From the NCBI GenBank assembly GCA_965223435.1, contig CBDCWQ010000021.1:1054001-1118000 (forward strand): DNA of 64,000 bases, given 5' to 3'. The notes beneath the pieces are model-generated. The model was not told where the DNA came from. It worked only from the letters and a program-made list of their open reading frames with translations, and ran no database searches. The position numbers and the translations under genes are program-made. The DNA comes from CBDCWQ01 sp965223435 (GTDB lineage Bacteria > Myxococcota > Kuafuiibacteriia > Kuafuiibacteriales > Kuafuiibacteriaceae). Shown here in pieces: positions 37,678-46,174 of the stretch (the stretch's first letter is position 1; every line of letters begins with the position of its first letter).

Positions 37678-38514
37678 GTGCGTATTTCACTGTGTTGGGT
37701 GCCTATTGTGGGTTTGGCTTGTGCTTCTTCAACGGCCGTTCGAGAGCCCCCCCCAAAGGCGGCCTCGCAGGCCATCCACGGTGAGCCGGTGAACTACGAA
37801 TCGAGGGGTGTTTCGCTAAAAGGGTATGTCGCGTGGGATCAAAACAAAAAAGGTCCTCGCCCTGGGGTGCTGGTGGTGCACGAATGGTGGGGCCATAACG
37901 AGTACGCCCGCGAGCGCACCCGGATGCTTGCGAAAATGGGTTACACCGCCTTGGCCGTCGACATGTATGGCGATGGAAAACAAGCGAATCATCCCGATGA
38001 TGCGAAAGCCTTCATGATGGAGGTCCTCGGGAACATGGAGGCCGGCCAGCAACGCTTTGCTGCCGCCTACAACCTACTCAAGCGTCACCCCACGACCTCG
38101 CCCGACCATATGGCGGCCATCGGCTACTGCTTTGGGGGTGGCGTTGTCCTGCACATGGCACGCGCAGGCCTCGATCTGGATGGCGTAGCCAGTTTTCACG
38201 GCAGCCTCGCGACCGAGAGGCCCGCACAAGCGGGTGCCGTCAAAGCGAAAGTCCTTGTTCTTCATGGTGGTCGCGACAAGTTTGTCTCCCAAGAGGACGT
38301 TGCCAAGTTCAAGAAGGAAATGGCGGATGCCCACGTGGACCTTCGTTTTGTGACCTACCCCGAAGCGGCCCACTCCTTCAGCAACCCCGGCTCATCCGCC
38401 GTCGGTCAAAAATTTGGCCTCCCCTTGGCCTACAACCAGGATGCGGATGCCAAGAGCTGGCAGGAGCTCGAGCAGTTTCTCAGCGCCCTTTTCGCCGAAA
38501 CCCACGCACCATAG
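37678..38514 (+). CDS. Dienelactone hydrolase family lipoprotein
   Basis: GTG 37678 follows AGAGGAGGT and gives a lipoprotein signal (PIVGLAC at residue 15). The alpha/beta-hydrolase domain has HEWWG, the nucleophile elbow GYCFGGG (Cys, as in dienelactone hydrolases), the acid in GGRDKFV and the His in EAAHSF. The order Cys-Asp-His and the 278-residue length fit the DLH family. Unusually for a family often cytoplasmic, it is exported and lipidated. Substrate unknown; carboxylic esters or lactones are plausible. Confidence 0.85.
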   Translation: MRISLCWVPIVGLACASSTAVREPPPKAASQAIHGEPVNYESRGVSLKGYVAWDQNKKGPRPGVLVVHEWWGHNEYARERTRMLAKMGYTALAVDMYGDGKQANHPDDAKAFMMEVLGNMEAGQQRFAAAYNLLKRHPTTSPDHMAAIGYCFGGGVVLHMARAGLDLDGVASFHGSLATERPAQAGAVKAKVLVLHGGRDKFVSQEDVAKFKKEMADAHVDLRFVTYPEAAHSFSNPGSSAVGQKFGLPLAYNQDADAKSWQELEQFLSALFAETHAP

Positions 38515-38739
38515 TCGTCGGGCGTTGTGGTTCCCGTAGGGGTTTCGCGGGCGGCCCGCGCGCGGTATTCTTAGGGAGGGCGTAAGCGTTCACCGGGGTT
38601 CCTGGTGGGCGTGCGCAGCGCATGTGCGTGCGCGACGTGGACTGGACCGGCTCTTGTCGGACCAGGACCCAAAGGACTGAATCTGCTTGGATGGCTTCAT
38701 CGGAGAAAGATTGGACGAAGACGGCTGGACGGTTACGGG

Positions 38740-39813
38740 ATGAGCGAAGGTATGGTTGAGCTGGCTGAAAATGTGATGGGCACCGATGGCTTCGAGTTTG
38801 TGGAGTATGCGGCGCCAGACCCTGATGCGTTGGGTGCGCTCTTCGAGCGAATGGGGTTTTTGCGAACCGCGCGCCACCGATCCAAAAACGTCACGTTGTA
38901 CCGTCAAGGAGACATTCACTTCATCATCAATGCCGAACCAGGCAGTTTTGGGCAGTCCTTCGCGCGGGTGCATGGTCCCTGTATCTGTGCCGTGGCCTTT
39001 CGCGTCAAAGATGCGGCCTTTGCGTTTCAGCGTGCGGTGGATTTGGGTGCGTGGGGCGTAGAGCCTCACGTGGGCCCGATGGAGCTCAATATTCCGGCGA
39101 TCAAAGGCGTTGGGGATAGCCTGATCTATCTGGTCGATCGTTATGGCCCCCAGGGGAGCATTTATGATGTTGATTTTGTGCCTACGGAGGCGTCCTCAGA
39201 CCTCGATCCCGGGGGACTGACCTACCTCGACCACCTGACGCACAACGTGCACCGCGGTCGAATGTCGGAGTGGGCGGAGTTTTACGAACGTTTGTTCAAT
39301 TTCCGCGAGATTCGGTATTTCGACATCGAGGGTACCCATACGGGGCTGCACAGCCGGGCGATGACCAGTCCCTGCGGCAAGATTCGCATTCCGATCAACG
39401 AGTCGGCGGACGACCGTTCACAAATTCAGGAATACCTCGATGCCTATCGGGGGGAGGGCATTCAGCACATTGCTCTGGGAACCCAAGACATCCACCGCAC
39501 GGTTGATGCGCTCCGGGCGCGGGGCATCGTCTTCTTGGACACCCCAGGGAGCTATTACGATGCGATTGATGCGCGCGTTCCGGGTCATGGTGAAAACCTT
39601 TCGCGGCTGCGAGAACAGAACGTGTTGATCGATGGCGCTCCCGAAGCAGGCAAGGGCATACTGCTTCAAATCTTCACCGAGAACGTGATCGGGCCGATCT
39701 TCTTTGAAATCATCCAACGTAAGGGCAACGACGGGTTTGGTGAGGGGAACTTTCAGGCGCTTTTTGAGGCCATCGAGCGGGATCAGATTCGTCGCGGGGT
39801 CATCAAGGAATGA
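38740..39813 (+). CDS. hppD: 4-hydroxyphenylpyruvate dioxygenase
   Basis: Converts 4-hydroxyphenylpyruvate to homogentisate. Two vicinal-oxygen-chelate halves: the first begins MGTDGFEFVEYAAPD, the second holds the Fe(II) ligands at LDHLTHNV (His), IQHIALGTQD (His) and PIFFEIIQRKG (Glu). The C-terminal helix has the usual GFGEGNFQALFEAIERDQ. ATG 38740 (357 residues) matches family length; ATG 38752 is equally possible and neither has a strong Shine-Dalgarno. The stop overlaps the hmgA start as ATGA, so it is the first gene of a translationally coupled three-gene operon. Confidence 0.95.
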   Translation: MSEGMVELAENVMGTDGFEFVEYAAPDPDALGALFERMGFLRTARHRSKNVTLYRQGDIHFIINAEPGSFGQSFARVHGPCICAVAFRVKDAAFAFQRAVDLGAWGVEPHVGPMELNIPAIKGVGDSLIYLVDRYGPQGSIYDVDFVPTEASSDLDPGGLTYLDHLTHNVHRGRMSEWAEFYERLFNFREIRYFDIEGTHTGLHSRAMTSPCGKIRIPINESADDRSQIQEYLDAYRGEGIQHIALGTQDIHRTVDALRARGIVFLDTPGSYYDAIDARVPGHGENLSRLREQNVLIDGAPEAGKGILLQIFTENVIGPIFFEIIQRKGNDGFGEGNFQALFEAIERDQIRRGVIKE

Positions 39814-40934
39814 AAAAGTGGATTCATTTTCCTCGCGTCGAAGGGACCGTCTCTCGCCAAGCCCACGCGGACCTACCGGCCGGAACGTACGAGCGCGAGA
39901 TCGGAAGGGATGGTTTTTTTGGTCCCGCGACCCATATGTACCATGCCCATCCGCCCACCAGTTGGTCCTCTTTCGAGGGGTCTCAGCGCCCGCGGGCTTT
40001 TGATGCCACGCGGCTTTCGGCGACGTCGACTTGCCCGTGGCGGGCGGTGCCTCTCCTGGCAAATGCGCATCTTCAGATCCGCTGGTGGGTGTGTGATGCG
40101 CCCATGGATCACCTGGTCCGCAATGCGGATGGCGATGAGCTTTTGTTTGTCCATGAGGGGACCGGATCGTTTTATACCGACTACGGGCATTTGGTGTTGG
40201 CTGAGGGGGACTATGTTTGCCTCCCAAGAGGAACATTGTGGCGTGTGGCGCCTGAGGCTTCGATGAAGCTGTTGCTTATCGAGTCTACCCAGGCGGCTTA
40301 TCGTCTTCCCGACCGAGGAAGCTTGGGCGAGCATGCGGTGTTTGACCCCGCGCTTTTGGATACGCCGCGGCTGGACGCGCGGTTCAAGGCCCAACAGGAC
40401 GAACGCCCGTGGAAAATTCTCGTGAAGGCCCGCGATGCCCTAAGCACCATCACCTATCCCTACAACCCACTGGACGCCGTGGGCTGGAAGGGCACCTTGG
40501 CGCCGGTCCGCATCAACTGGCGAAACATCAGGCCCGTCATGAGTGCGCGTTATCATTTGCCGCCATCAGCGCATACGACTTTTGTCAGTGACCGTTTTGT
40601 GGTCTGTACCTTCTGTCCACGCCCGCTTGAAACCGACCCAAAAGCGCTCAAAGTGCCCTTTTACCACTCCAACGACGACTACGACGAGGTGCTATTTTAC
40701 CACCGGGGGCAATTTTTCAGTCGCGACAACATTCACCCGGGCATGCTGACGTATCATCCTTTTGGGTTCACGCATGGCCCTCATCCGAAGGCGCTTGAAT
40801 CCAGCGTGCGGGCGCCGAAAACCGCGACCGACGAGGTGGCGGTCATGGTCGATGCCCGCGACTCACTGAAGGTCACCGATGAGGCCCAAGGGGTGGAGTG
40901 GCGAGAATATGTCGACTCATGGAGGACGACATGA
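39810..40934 (+). CDS. hmgA: Homogentisate 1,2-dioxygenase
   Basis: Opens the homogentisate ring to 4-maleylacetoacetate. Starts within the hppD stop (ATGA). The cupin-type N-terminal part has WWVCDAPMDHLVRNADGDEL and YGHLVLAEGDYVCLPRGT. The C-terminal part holds the likely iron ligands around PFYHSNDDYDEVLF and YHPFGFTHGPHP. At 374 residues it is shorter than the roughly 430-residue eukaryotic-type enzyme, within the range of a shorter bacterial form. It overlaps the following gene by another ATGA. Confidence 0.93.
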   Translation: MKKWIHFPRVEGTVSRQAHADLPAGTYEREIGRDGFFGPATHMYHAHPPTSWSSFEGSQRPRAFDATRLSATSTCPWRAVPLLANAHLQIRWWVCDAPMDHLVRNADGDELLFVHEGTGSFYTDYGHLVLAEGDYVCLPRGTLWRVAPEASMKLLLIESTQAAYRLPDRGSLGEHAVFDPALLDTPRLDARFKAQQDERPWKILVKARDALSTITYPYNPLDAVGWKGTLAPVRINWRNIRPVMSARYHLPPSAHTTFVSDRFVVCTFCPRPLETDPKALKVPFYHSNDDYDEVLFYHRGQFFSRDNIHPGMLTYHPFGFTHGPHPKALESSVRAPKTATDEVAVMVDARDSLKVTDEAQGVEWREYVDSWRTT

Positions 40935-41932
40935 AACTCGCCTCCCTTCGCGGGGGGCGAGACGGCCGACTGGCCGTCGTCAGTCGGGATTTGTCGCGTG
41001 CCGTTCTCGCCCAAGAAGTGGTGCCGACGCTTCAGGCCGCGCTCGACGACTGGGCCCACGTTGCGCCCGAACTTGAGGCCCTTTCGGACGACTTAGCAAG
41101 ATCCAGTCGTGAGGATGAATTTCCTTTTGTTCCCGAACAGGTCCTTGCCCCTCTCCCGCGAGCCTATCAGTGGTTGGACGGAAGTGCCTACGTGAATCAC
41201 GTGGAGTTGGTTCGGAAGGCACGGGGCGCTTCCATGCCCGAGCGTTTTTGGACCGAGCCTTTGATGTACCAAGGAGGTTCGGACATCTTTTTGGGGCCAA
41301 GAGAGGATATCTGTGTCGCCGACGAGGCCTGGGGCATCGATCTCGAAGGAGAAATCGCGGTCGTGACCGACGATGTGCCCACGGGCGTATCGCCGGATGA
41401 AGCCGAGAATCATATCTTGCTGCTGATGTTGGCCAACGACGTATCCCTCAGAAACTTGATCCCCGAGGAGCTCAAAAAAGGGTTTGGGTTTCTCCAGAGC
41501 AAACCTCCCACCGCGTTTTCGCCGGTTGCGGTGACCCCCGATGAGCTGGGCCCAGCCTGGGATGGCCGAAAGCTCCATCGCCCGGTTCAGACTTTTGTGA
41601 ACGACGCGCTGCTGGGCGCCCCCCACGCCGGTGTGGACATGGTGTTTGACTTCCCAACCCTGCTGGCCCACGCCGCGCGAACGCGCCCCCTGTCCGCGGG
41701 GACCATCCTCGGTTCCGGCACCGTCTCGAACCAAGATCGGAGCCTTGGGTCCGCCTGCCTTGCAGAAAAACGGATGCTCGAGCAGATGGAATCCGGGCAG
41801 GCGAAGACGCCGTTTCTTCGTTTTGGCGACCGCATTCGCCTCGATGTGCACGACGCGCGAGGTCGCTCCATTTTTGGTGCGATTGAACAGACCATCCGCC
41901 GGACTCAGGGCACCAGTGCCCTGACCGGGTGA
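40931..41932 (+). CDS. fahA: Fumarylacetoacetate hydrolase family protein (fumarylacetoacetase)
   Basis: Last step of the pathway, cleaving fumarylacetoacetate to fumarate and acetoacetate. ATG 40931 (MKLASLRGGRDGRLAVVSRD) overlaps the hmgA stop. FAH-fold metal ligands and signatures are WGIDLEGEIAVVTDD, NDVSLRNLIP, FLQSKPPTAFSPVAVTPDE and SGTVSNQDRSLGSACLAE. The 333-residue size fits the bacterial subgroup found next to hmgA, distinct from the 420-residue eukaryotic-type enzyme. No maleylacetoacetate isomerase gene is adjacent, so isomerisation must be encoded elsewhere or occur with glutathione or spontaneously. Confidence 0.9.
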   Translation: MKLASLRGGRDGRLAVVSRDLSRAVLAQEVVPTLQAALDDWAHVAPELEALSDDLARSSREDEFPFVPEQVLAPLPRAYQWLDGSAYVNHVELVRKARGASMPERFWTEPLMYQGGSDIFLGPREDICVADEAWGIDLEGEIAVVTDDVPTGVSPDEAENHILLLMLANDVSLRNLIPEELKKGFGFLQSKPPTAFSPVAVTPDELGPAWDGRKLHRPVQTFVNDALLGAPHAGVDMVFDFPTLLAHAARTRPLSAGTILGSGTVSNQDRSLGSACLAEKRMLEQMESGQAKTPFLRFGDRIRLDVHDARGRSIFGAIEQTIRRTQGTSALTG

Positions 41933-41969
41933 TTTTGACCCTTCTCGCCGGCCCTCTTGGCCCAGGGCA

Positions 41970-43754
41970 CTAGATGAGGCTGAATTTCCAACGACCGGTT
42001 GGGGCGTGATGTGCGGATACGCGGAGCGTCAATTCATCACCAAGGCGGAGGGCCAGCGCTTGGTTTTCGCCCAAAAACAGGGTGTTTTTGCCCTTGTCGT
42101 AGGCGAGGCTCTCGCCTGTTTCTTCTTCGAGGTCTGGGCCGTACAGCTTGAGTTCAAGGGGCGGGTCGTCGAGCTCGACGTATATTCGGTCGCGCCGTAT
42201 GCCGATAATGGTTGCAGGGTAGGTCGCGCGGGAGGCGACCGGGTGGCCGAGGTCTTCGGAAAGGATTTGATCCACCAAGAGTTTGTGTGCGGCTTTTTCG
42301 ATGCGGCGCTGTCGCCGGTTGGCTTCGTTGGCGGCGTCAATGACTTGGGTCCGAAGCGCTTCGTCTTCACTTGCGTCTTCAGGGGGTTCGGACACGCCGA
42401 GGTGTTCGAAAAGCTCTTTGTGGGTGAAGATCCCGACGATTTCCCGCATGGGGGCCGAAAGGCGTGCGTACTGGTCGGCGCCCACGCCGTGATGTCGACC
42501 GGGTAGGGACGTGAACGAGGAGCCCAGGTTGGTATAGAGCGCTTGGCGATGAAGGGCTTTGCTGAGGCGTGCGTGGGGGCCGGTCCATGGAAGACGGGCC
42601 AGGTAGTCGGCCAAGCTTTCCCGGTTGCGTCCGTCTTTGGGCTGCCGGTGCCAACGCCAAATGCTGGGGTCCAAGCCCTTTGCATCAACGAGCGCCTCGA
42701 TTTGCTTTTCAAGACGTCCGATGCGGTCGCGGGGTGGAGAGGGATGAACCCGAAAGATGGGCTGGACCTCTTTTTTGGGAACGCCAGACTTTAAGAAGCG
42801 GGCGCCCTCCATATTGGTCAGCAGCGAGACGTGGGCGTTCCACTCTTCGACGGCGACGCGTTTTCGTTCTTGCGTTTGAAGCTTGTAGCCGTCGTCCTTG
42901 GCCAGCTCGACCTCCAGTTCTTGCCGCCGAAATTCCACCACGTCTCGGGCTTCGCTCAGAGCGATTCGCCGCCGCCCGACTTCCCTCAGAAGACCCAGTG
43001 ACTCTGCAAATGGTGCGTTTCGGAAGGGGCCGTCATCGGGTGCATCCAAGTGCTGTTGGACGTCGGTATAGGCGAGTTTTTGCCGGCTTCTGATGCGCGC
43101 GCGCACAAAGCCCATCCCCGCAGCTTCGCCATCTTGGTCGAGGTCGATTTGGACCACGAGCGCGCGTCGCTCGACGTTGGGGTTCAGCGAAATCACGCCT
43201 TCACAAAGCGATCGGGGCAACATCGGCACCGAAAAACCGGGAAGGTAGTAGCTTACGCCACGCTTGAGCGCCTCGGCAAAAAGAGCCGTGCCGGGTTTCA
43301 CGTAGTACGAAGCGTCAGCGAGTGCGTAAAACACGGTGAAGCCGGATGATTCTTTACGGTGGCAAACATACACCGCCTGGTCCAGATCCCTTGAGTCCCG
43401 GTGGTCGATGGTCACAAACGGCAAGTCGGTGAGATCTTCAAGGTCGGGGGCATCGATGCCGGGTGCCTCCAGAATCGCTTCGACCTCCTCGGCCACTTCG
43501 CGTGGGAAAGCAGGACTCAGGTTTTGTTCCTGCATGGTTTGGTAGAGTTTTTCGACCGCGGGGCTGGTTCTTGCCGGTTGCCCGGCCGGAATGGCCACTT
43601 GGCGCGTCTCTTCAACTTCAACCGCGAGCCAGTCCCCGGCCTTGAGGCGCCCGCCGCCTTCGATAGGAAGCGTGCAGCGCTCGCCAGACGCAAGGGTGAC
43701 GTCAACACTCGGTCGCCCAGAGGCAAAGACGATAGGGGTCATTCGGCCAGACAT
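41970..43754 (-). CDS. RNB-domain (RNase II/R family) exoribonuclease
   Basis: 594 residues, 3'-5' hydrolytic exoribonuclease family. The RNB active site is FVTIDHRDSRDLDQAVYV (catalytic Asp cluster). Further RNB signatures are YALADASYYVKPGTALF, YLPGFSVPMLPRSLCEGVISLNP and FTSLPGRHHGVGADQYARLSAP. It has a short N-terminal segment instead of two full cold-shock domains and a C-terminal S1-like barrel, so it is shorter than typical RNase R or II. ATG 43754 was chosen; ATG 43742 is possible. Its 3' end faces fahA. Confidence 0.9.
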   Translation of the reverse strand: MSGRMTPIVFASGRPSVDVTLASGERCTLPIEGGGRLKAGDWLAVEVEETRQVAIPAGQPARTSPAVEKLYQTMQEQNLSPAFPREVAEEVEAILEAPGIDAPDLEDLTDLPFVTIDHRDSRDLDQAVYVCHRKESSGFTVFYALADASYYVKPGTALFAEALKRGVSYYLPGFSVPMLPRSLCEGVISLNPNVERRALVVQIDLDQDGEAAGMGFVRARIRSRQKLAYTDVQQHLDAPDDGPFRNAPFAESLGLLREVGRRRIALSEARDVVEFRRQELEVELAKDDGYKLQTQERKRVAVEEWNAHVSLLTNMEGARFLKSGVPKKEVQPIFRVHPSPPRDRIGRLEKQIEALVDAKGLDPSIWRWHRQPKDGRNRESLADYLARLPWTGPHARLSKALHRQALYTNLGSSFTSLPGRHHGVGADQYARLSAPMREIVGIFTHKELFEHLGVSEPPEDASEDEALRTQVIDAANEANRRQRRIEKAAHKLLVDQILSEDLGHPVASRATYPATIIGIRRDRIYVELDDPPLELKLYGPDLEEETGESLAYDKGKNTLFLGENQALALRLGDELTLRVSAHHAPTGRWKFSLI

Positions 43755-43900
43755 CGCTGTGGTTCACGTTTCGTTTCGGGGGTGGGTTGGCGATTGTATC
43801 GGTCCATTGTTCGAGTTTGGGGTATTAGAGCCAAGCCTTCACATGAAGTCCATATCGCCGAGGCCTTGCGAAGGCCCGAGCGCGTGTGCTGTCTGTCGGG

Positions 43901-44377
43901 CTACCCATTTGGCCCAGGCAGGGGTAGTGCGGTGGTGTACTTCTTCTGCTTGAGCACAAAGCTGGTATTGACCGTTTGTACGCCGGGAAGGCGGAGCAGC
44001 TTCTTGGTCAGAAACGACTCGTATTCGTCCATGCCCTGGGTGACGATTTTGATCAGGTAGTCGTACTGACCGCTGAGTGAACAGCATTCGAGGACCTCGT
44101 CACAGTTTTCCATCAGGGTGTCGAAGGCGGTGACCGTTTCCGGATGGTGGTTCTCCAAAGAGATGTGTCCATAGGCGATGATCCGGAGCCCGAGTTTCTC
44201 TCGGGAAAGAAGACCCACAAAGGCCTGGATGAGACCCTCGGCTTCAAGCCGTTTCACCCGGCGCCAGCACGGAGAGGGCGACAGGCCGACGGCATCGGCA
44301 AGGGCTTGATTGCTCAGCCGCCCGTCCCGTTGAAGGACACCCAGGATGCGGATATCGGTGGGATCAAGTGAAAGCAA
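43901..44377 (-). CDS. Lrp/AsnC family transcriptional regulator
   Basis: TTG 44377 (LSLDPTDIRILGVLQRDG). The N-terminal winged HTH (LSNQALADAVGLSPSPCWRRVKRLE) is followed by a RAM/AsnC effector domain (GHISLENHHPETV, LECCSLSGQYDYLIKIV, LLRLPGVQTVNTSFVLK). 158 residues, normal for the family. It is divergent from phhA across a 135-bp AT-rich interval, the usual arrangement for an amino-acid-responsive regulator of the neighbouring catabolic gene. Phe or Tyr as effector is inferred from context. Confidence 0.92.
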   Translation of the reverse strand: MLSLDPTDIRILGVLQRDGRLSNQALADAVGLSPSPCWRRVKRLEAEGLIQAFVGLLSREKLGLRIIAYGHISLENHHPETVTAFDTLMENCDEVLECCSLSGQYDYLIKIVTQGMDEYESFLTKKLLRLPGVQTVNTSFVLKQKKYTTALPLPGPNG

Positions 44378-44512
44378 TAAAATCTCAAGTAAGTGAATTT
44401 ATAGGGTAGTTTATTGCCCAATAGAACCAAATATAGAGCAGAATATCATAAATATGTCTCGAGATTAGGCGTATCATATCTATAGCACACGAAGGGGACT
44501 TTCGAGCCACAC
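44378..44512. promoter_or_regulatory. Divergent AT-rich control region between lrp-like gene and phhA
   Basis: A 135-bp interval far richer in A/T than its surroundings. An inverted pair TATTG-CC-CAATA lies at 44412-44423, and AT-rich half sites (ATAAATATG, TATCATATCTATAG) lie at about 44450-44485, nearer phhA. It is a good candidate for the binding sites of the adjacent Lrp/AsnC protein and for both promoters. Exact -35/-10 boxes cannot be fixed. Confidence 0.55.
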
Positions 44513-45313
44513 ATGGGACAGGGGATAACCTACAAGGCGCACCGGCCCGATCACACGGGGTTCATCCACTACTCCGACGCGGAGAACCGGGTCTGGGCTC
44601 AGCTCGTTCACCGTCAAAAGGAGGTGATGCCGGGCCGCGCCGCGGACGCTTACCTGAAGATGCATGCGTCCTTGGGTCTTGCCGAGCACCGTGTGCCGCA
44701 ACTCAAGGAGGTGTCGGCGAGGCTTCAGGGGTTGACCGGTTGGGAAGTCGTTCCCGTCCCGGCGCTCATTCCGATGGGTGTTTTTTTGGAGCTCCTCAGC
44801 AACAAGAAGTTTCCGGCGGCTTCGTTCGTGCGCGATGCGGCTGAGTTCGATTATCTGGAGGAGCCCGACCTCTTTCATGAATTGTTCGGGCATGCGCCAC
44901 ACCTGACCGATCCGAGGTTCGCAGAGTTTACGGTTGCGTACGCGAGGAAGAGCCTAGAACTTGGCGAGGCCGCATGGGATGTGCTTGCCCGTTTGTACTG
45001 GCTCACCATCGAGTTCGGATTGGTCCGCGAAGGGGATGCCGTTCGCGCCTACGGGGCGGGGGTCTGTTCTTCGCCCGGTGAGACGGTCTACGCCATCGAA
45101 AGTGAAATCCCTTTGCGCAAGGTTTTTGACCCCGTGGAGGTCCTTCGCACTTCCTATCGCATCGATAGGTACCAGCCCGTCTACTTTGTGCTCGACAGCT
45201 TCGACCAGCTTTTTGATCTTGCAAGTGCCGACTTTGGTCGGCTCATGCGGGAGGCTGAGAGCCTTGGGGATCTGCCTCCGAGGTATCCTCCGAAATCGCA
45301 AGAAGCGGTGTAG
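44513..45313 (+). CDS. phhA: Phenylalanine 4-hydroxylase
   Basis: Pterin-dependent monooxygenase turning Phe into Tyr. The catalytic domain shows the 2-His-1-Glu iron site: PDLFHELFGHAPHLTD supplies both His and YWLTIEFGLV supplies Glu. VPALIPMGVFLELL, YGAGVCSSPGE and FDPVEVLRTSYRID are family signatures. At 266 residues it is a bacterial single-domain enzyme without the ACT regulatory domain of animals. ATG 44513 gives GQGITYKAHRPDH. Its 3' end overlaps the convergent truC-like gene by 71 bp. Confidence 0.95.
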   Translation: MGQGITYKAHRPDHTGFIHYSDAENRVWAQLVHRQKEVMPGRAADAYLKMHASLGLAEHRVPQLKEVSARLQGLTGWEVVPVPALIPMGVFLELLSNKKFPAASFVRDAAEFDYLEEPDLFHELFGHAPHLTDPRFAEFTVAYARKSLELGEAAWDVLARLYWLTIEFGLVREGDAVRAYGAGVCSSPGETVYAIESEIPLRKVFDPVEVLRTSYRIDRYQPVYFVLDSFDQLFDLASADFGRLMREAESLGDLPPRYPPKSQEAV

Positions 45314-45980
45314 GGGCTTCGGGCGAAAACAGGCGCTCGGGGACGCCCATCTTGAGCAACGGCTCTCGAAGGTCGCTTGGAATAGGGGCCCTCAACGTCA
45401 GTGGAGCTTGTCGACCAGGATGCACGAATTTGAGCGTCGAGGCGTGCAGCGCGAGACGGTGCAGTCCGAAGCGCTGGCGAAAAAGCCGATTGTGGGTGCC
45501 TTGGCCGTAACGAACGTCACCAATGATGGGGTGGCTGATGTGTTTCAGATGTCTGCGGATTTGGTGAAATCGCCCGGTCTCGGGGGCCACGTGGAGGAAG
45601 GCGTAGCGCTCGAAGGTGTAACAGCGTCGAAAGTGGGTCACAGCGTCGATTCGTTGCTGATTGCGGCCATTGGGCACGGGGTGGTCGATGGTCCCCTGTT
45701 CGCTGGGTATCCCACGAACCAACGTCCAGTAGCTTTTTTTCACTTCTTGGGCAGCAAAGGAGCGACCGAGGGCCCCCGCAACTTGGGCGCTTAAGGCAAA
45801 CAGAAGGACTCCGCTTGTGGCTCGGTCGAGGCGGTGTGCCGGATAAACCTTAAGGCCGATTTGCCGCCTGAGCTCGTGAACCGCGAAGCGAAGGTCGTTG
45901 GCCAGCCCTCGGTGAACGGCAAGGCCGGACGGCTTGTTGATGGCCACCACATCCGAGTCTTCGTAGATGATTTCCAGCAT
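45243..45980 (-). CDS. truC: RluA-family pseudouridine synthase, probably TruC (tRNA Psi65)
   Basis: ATG 45980 (MLEIIYEDSDVVAINKPSG) matches the usual start; the frame is open to 46139 through a repeat tract that is probably not translated. The catalytic motif is AHRLDRATSGVLLFAL (Asp in HRLDR). TGRFHQIRRHLKHISHPIIGD and RQRFGLHRLALHA are close to the TruC pattern, pointing to tRNA position 65 rather than rRNA, though rRNA targets cannot be excluded. Its last 71 bp overlap the end of phhA on the other strand. Confidence 0.85.
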   Translation of the reverse strand: MLEIIYEDSDVVAINKPSGLAVHRGLANDLRFAVHELRRQIGLKVYPAHRLDRATSGVLLFALSAQVAGALGRSFAAQEVKKSYWTLVRGIPSEQGTIDHPVPNGRNQQRIDAVTHFRRCYTFERYAFLHVAPETGRFHQIRRHLKHISHPIIGDVRYGQGTHNRLFRQRFGLHRLALHASTLKFVHPGRQAPLTLRAPIPSDLREPLLKMGVPERLFSPEAPTPLLAISEDTSEADPQGSQPPA

Positions 45981-46044
45981 CTTGACGTTGCCCAGCCCTG
46001 GTCGTAGTCGATGCTCACAAAAACGTCCAGCGCCATTCCGTAGT

Positions 46045-46152
46045 GCGATCGGGTGTTTCTGTGCGGTCGGATGTCTCTTTGCGATGGGCATCCCTTTGCG
46101 ACGAGGCGTCCCTTGGCGATGTGGTGTCCCTTTTGCCATCGGGTGTCTTGTG
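46045..46152. repeat. Six degenerate 17-19-bp tandem repeats
   Basis: Units starting with GCGA/GCGG/GCCA at 46045, 46063, 46081, 46098, 46116 and 46135 share the pattern gcgatcGGgtGTcccTTt. They lie between the divergent truC-like and pfk genes, so they probably sit in the shared upstream region. Confidence 0.7.
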
Positions 46153-46174
46153 GTAACGCCTCACGGGAGCCGTG

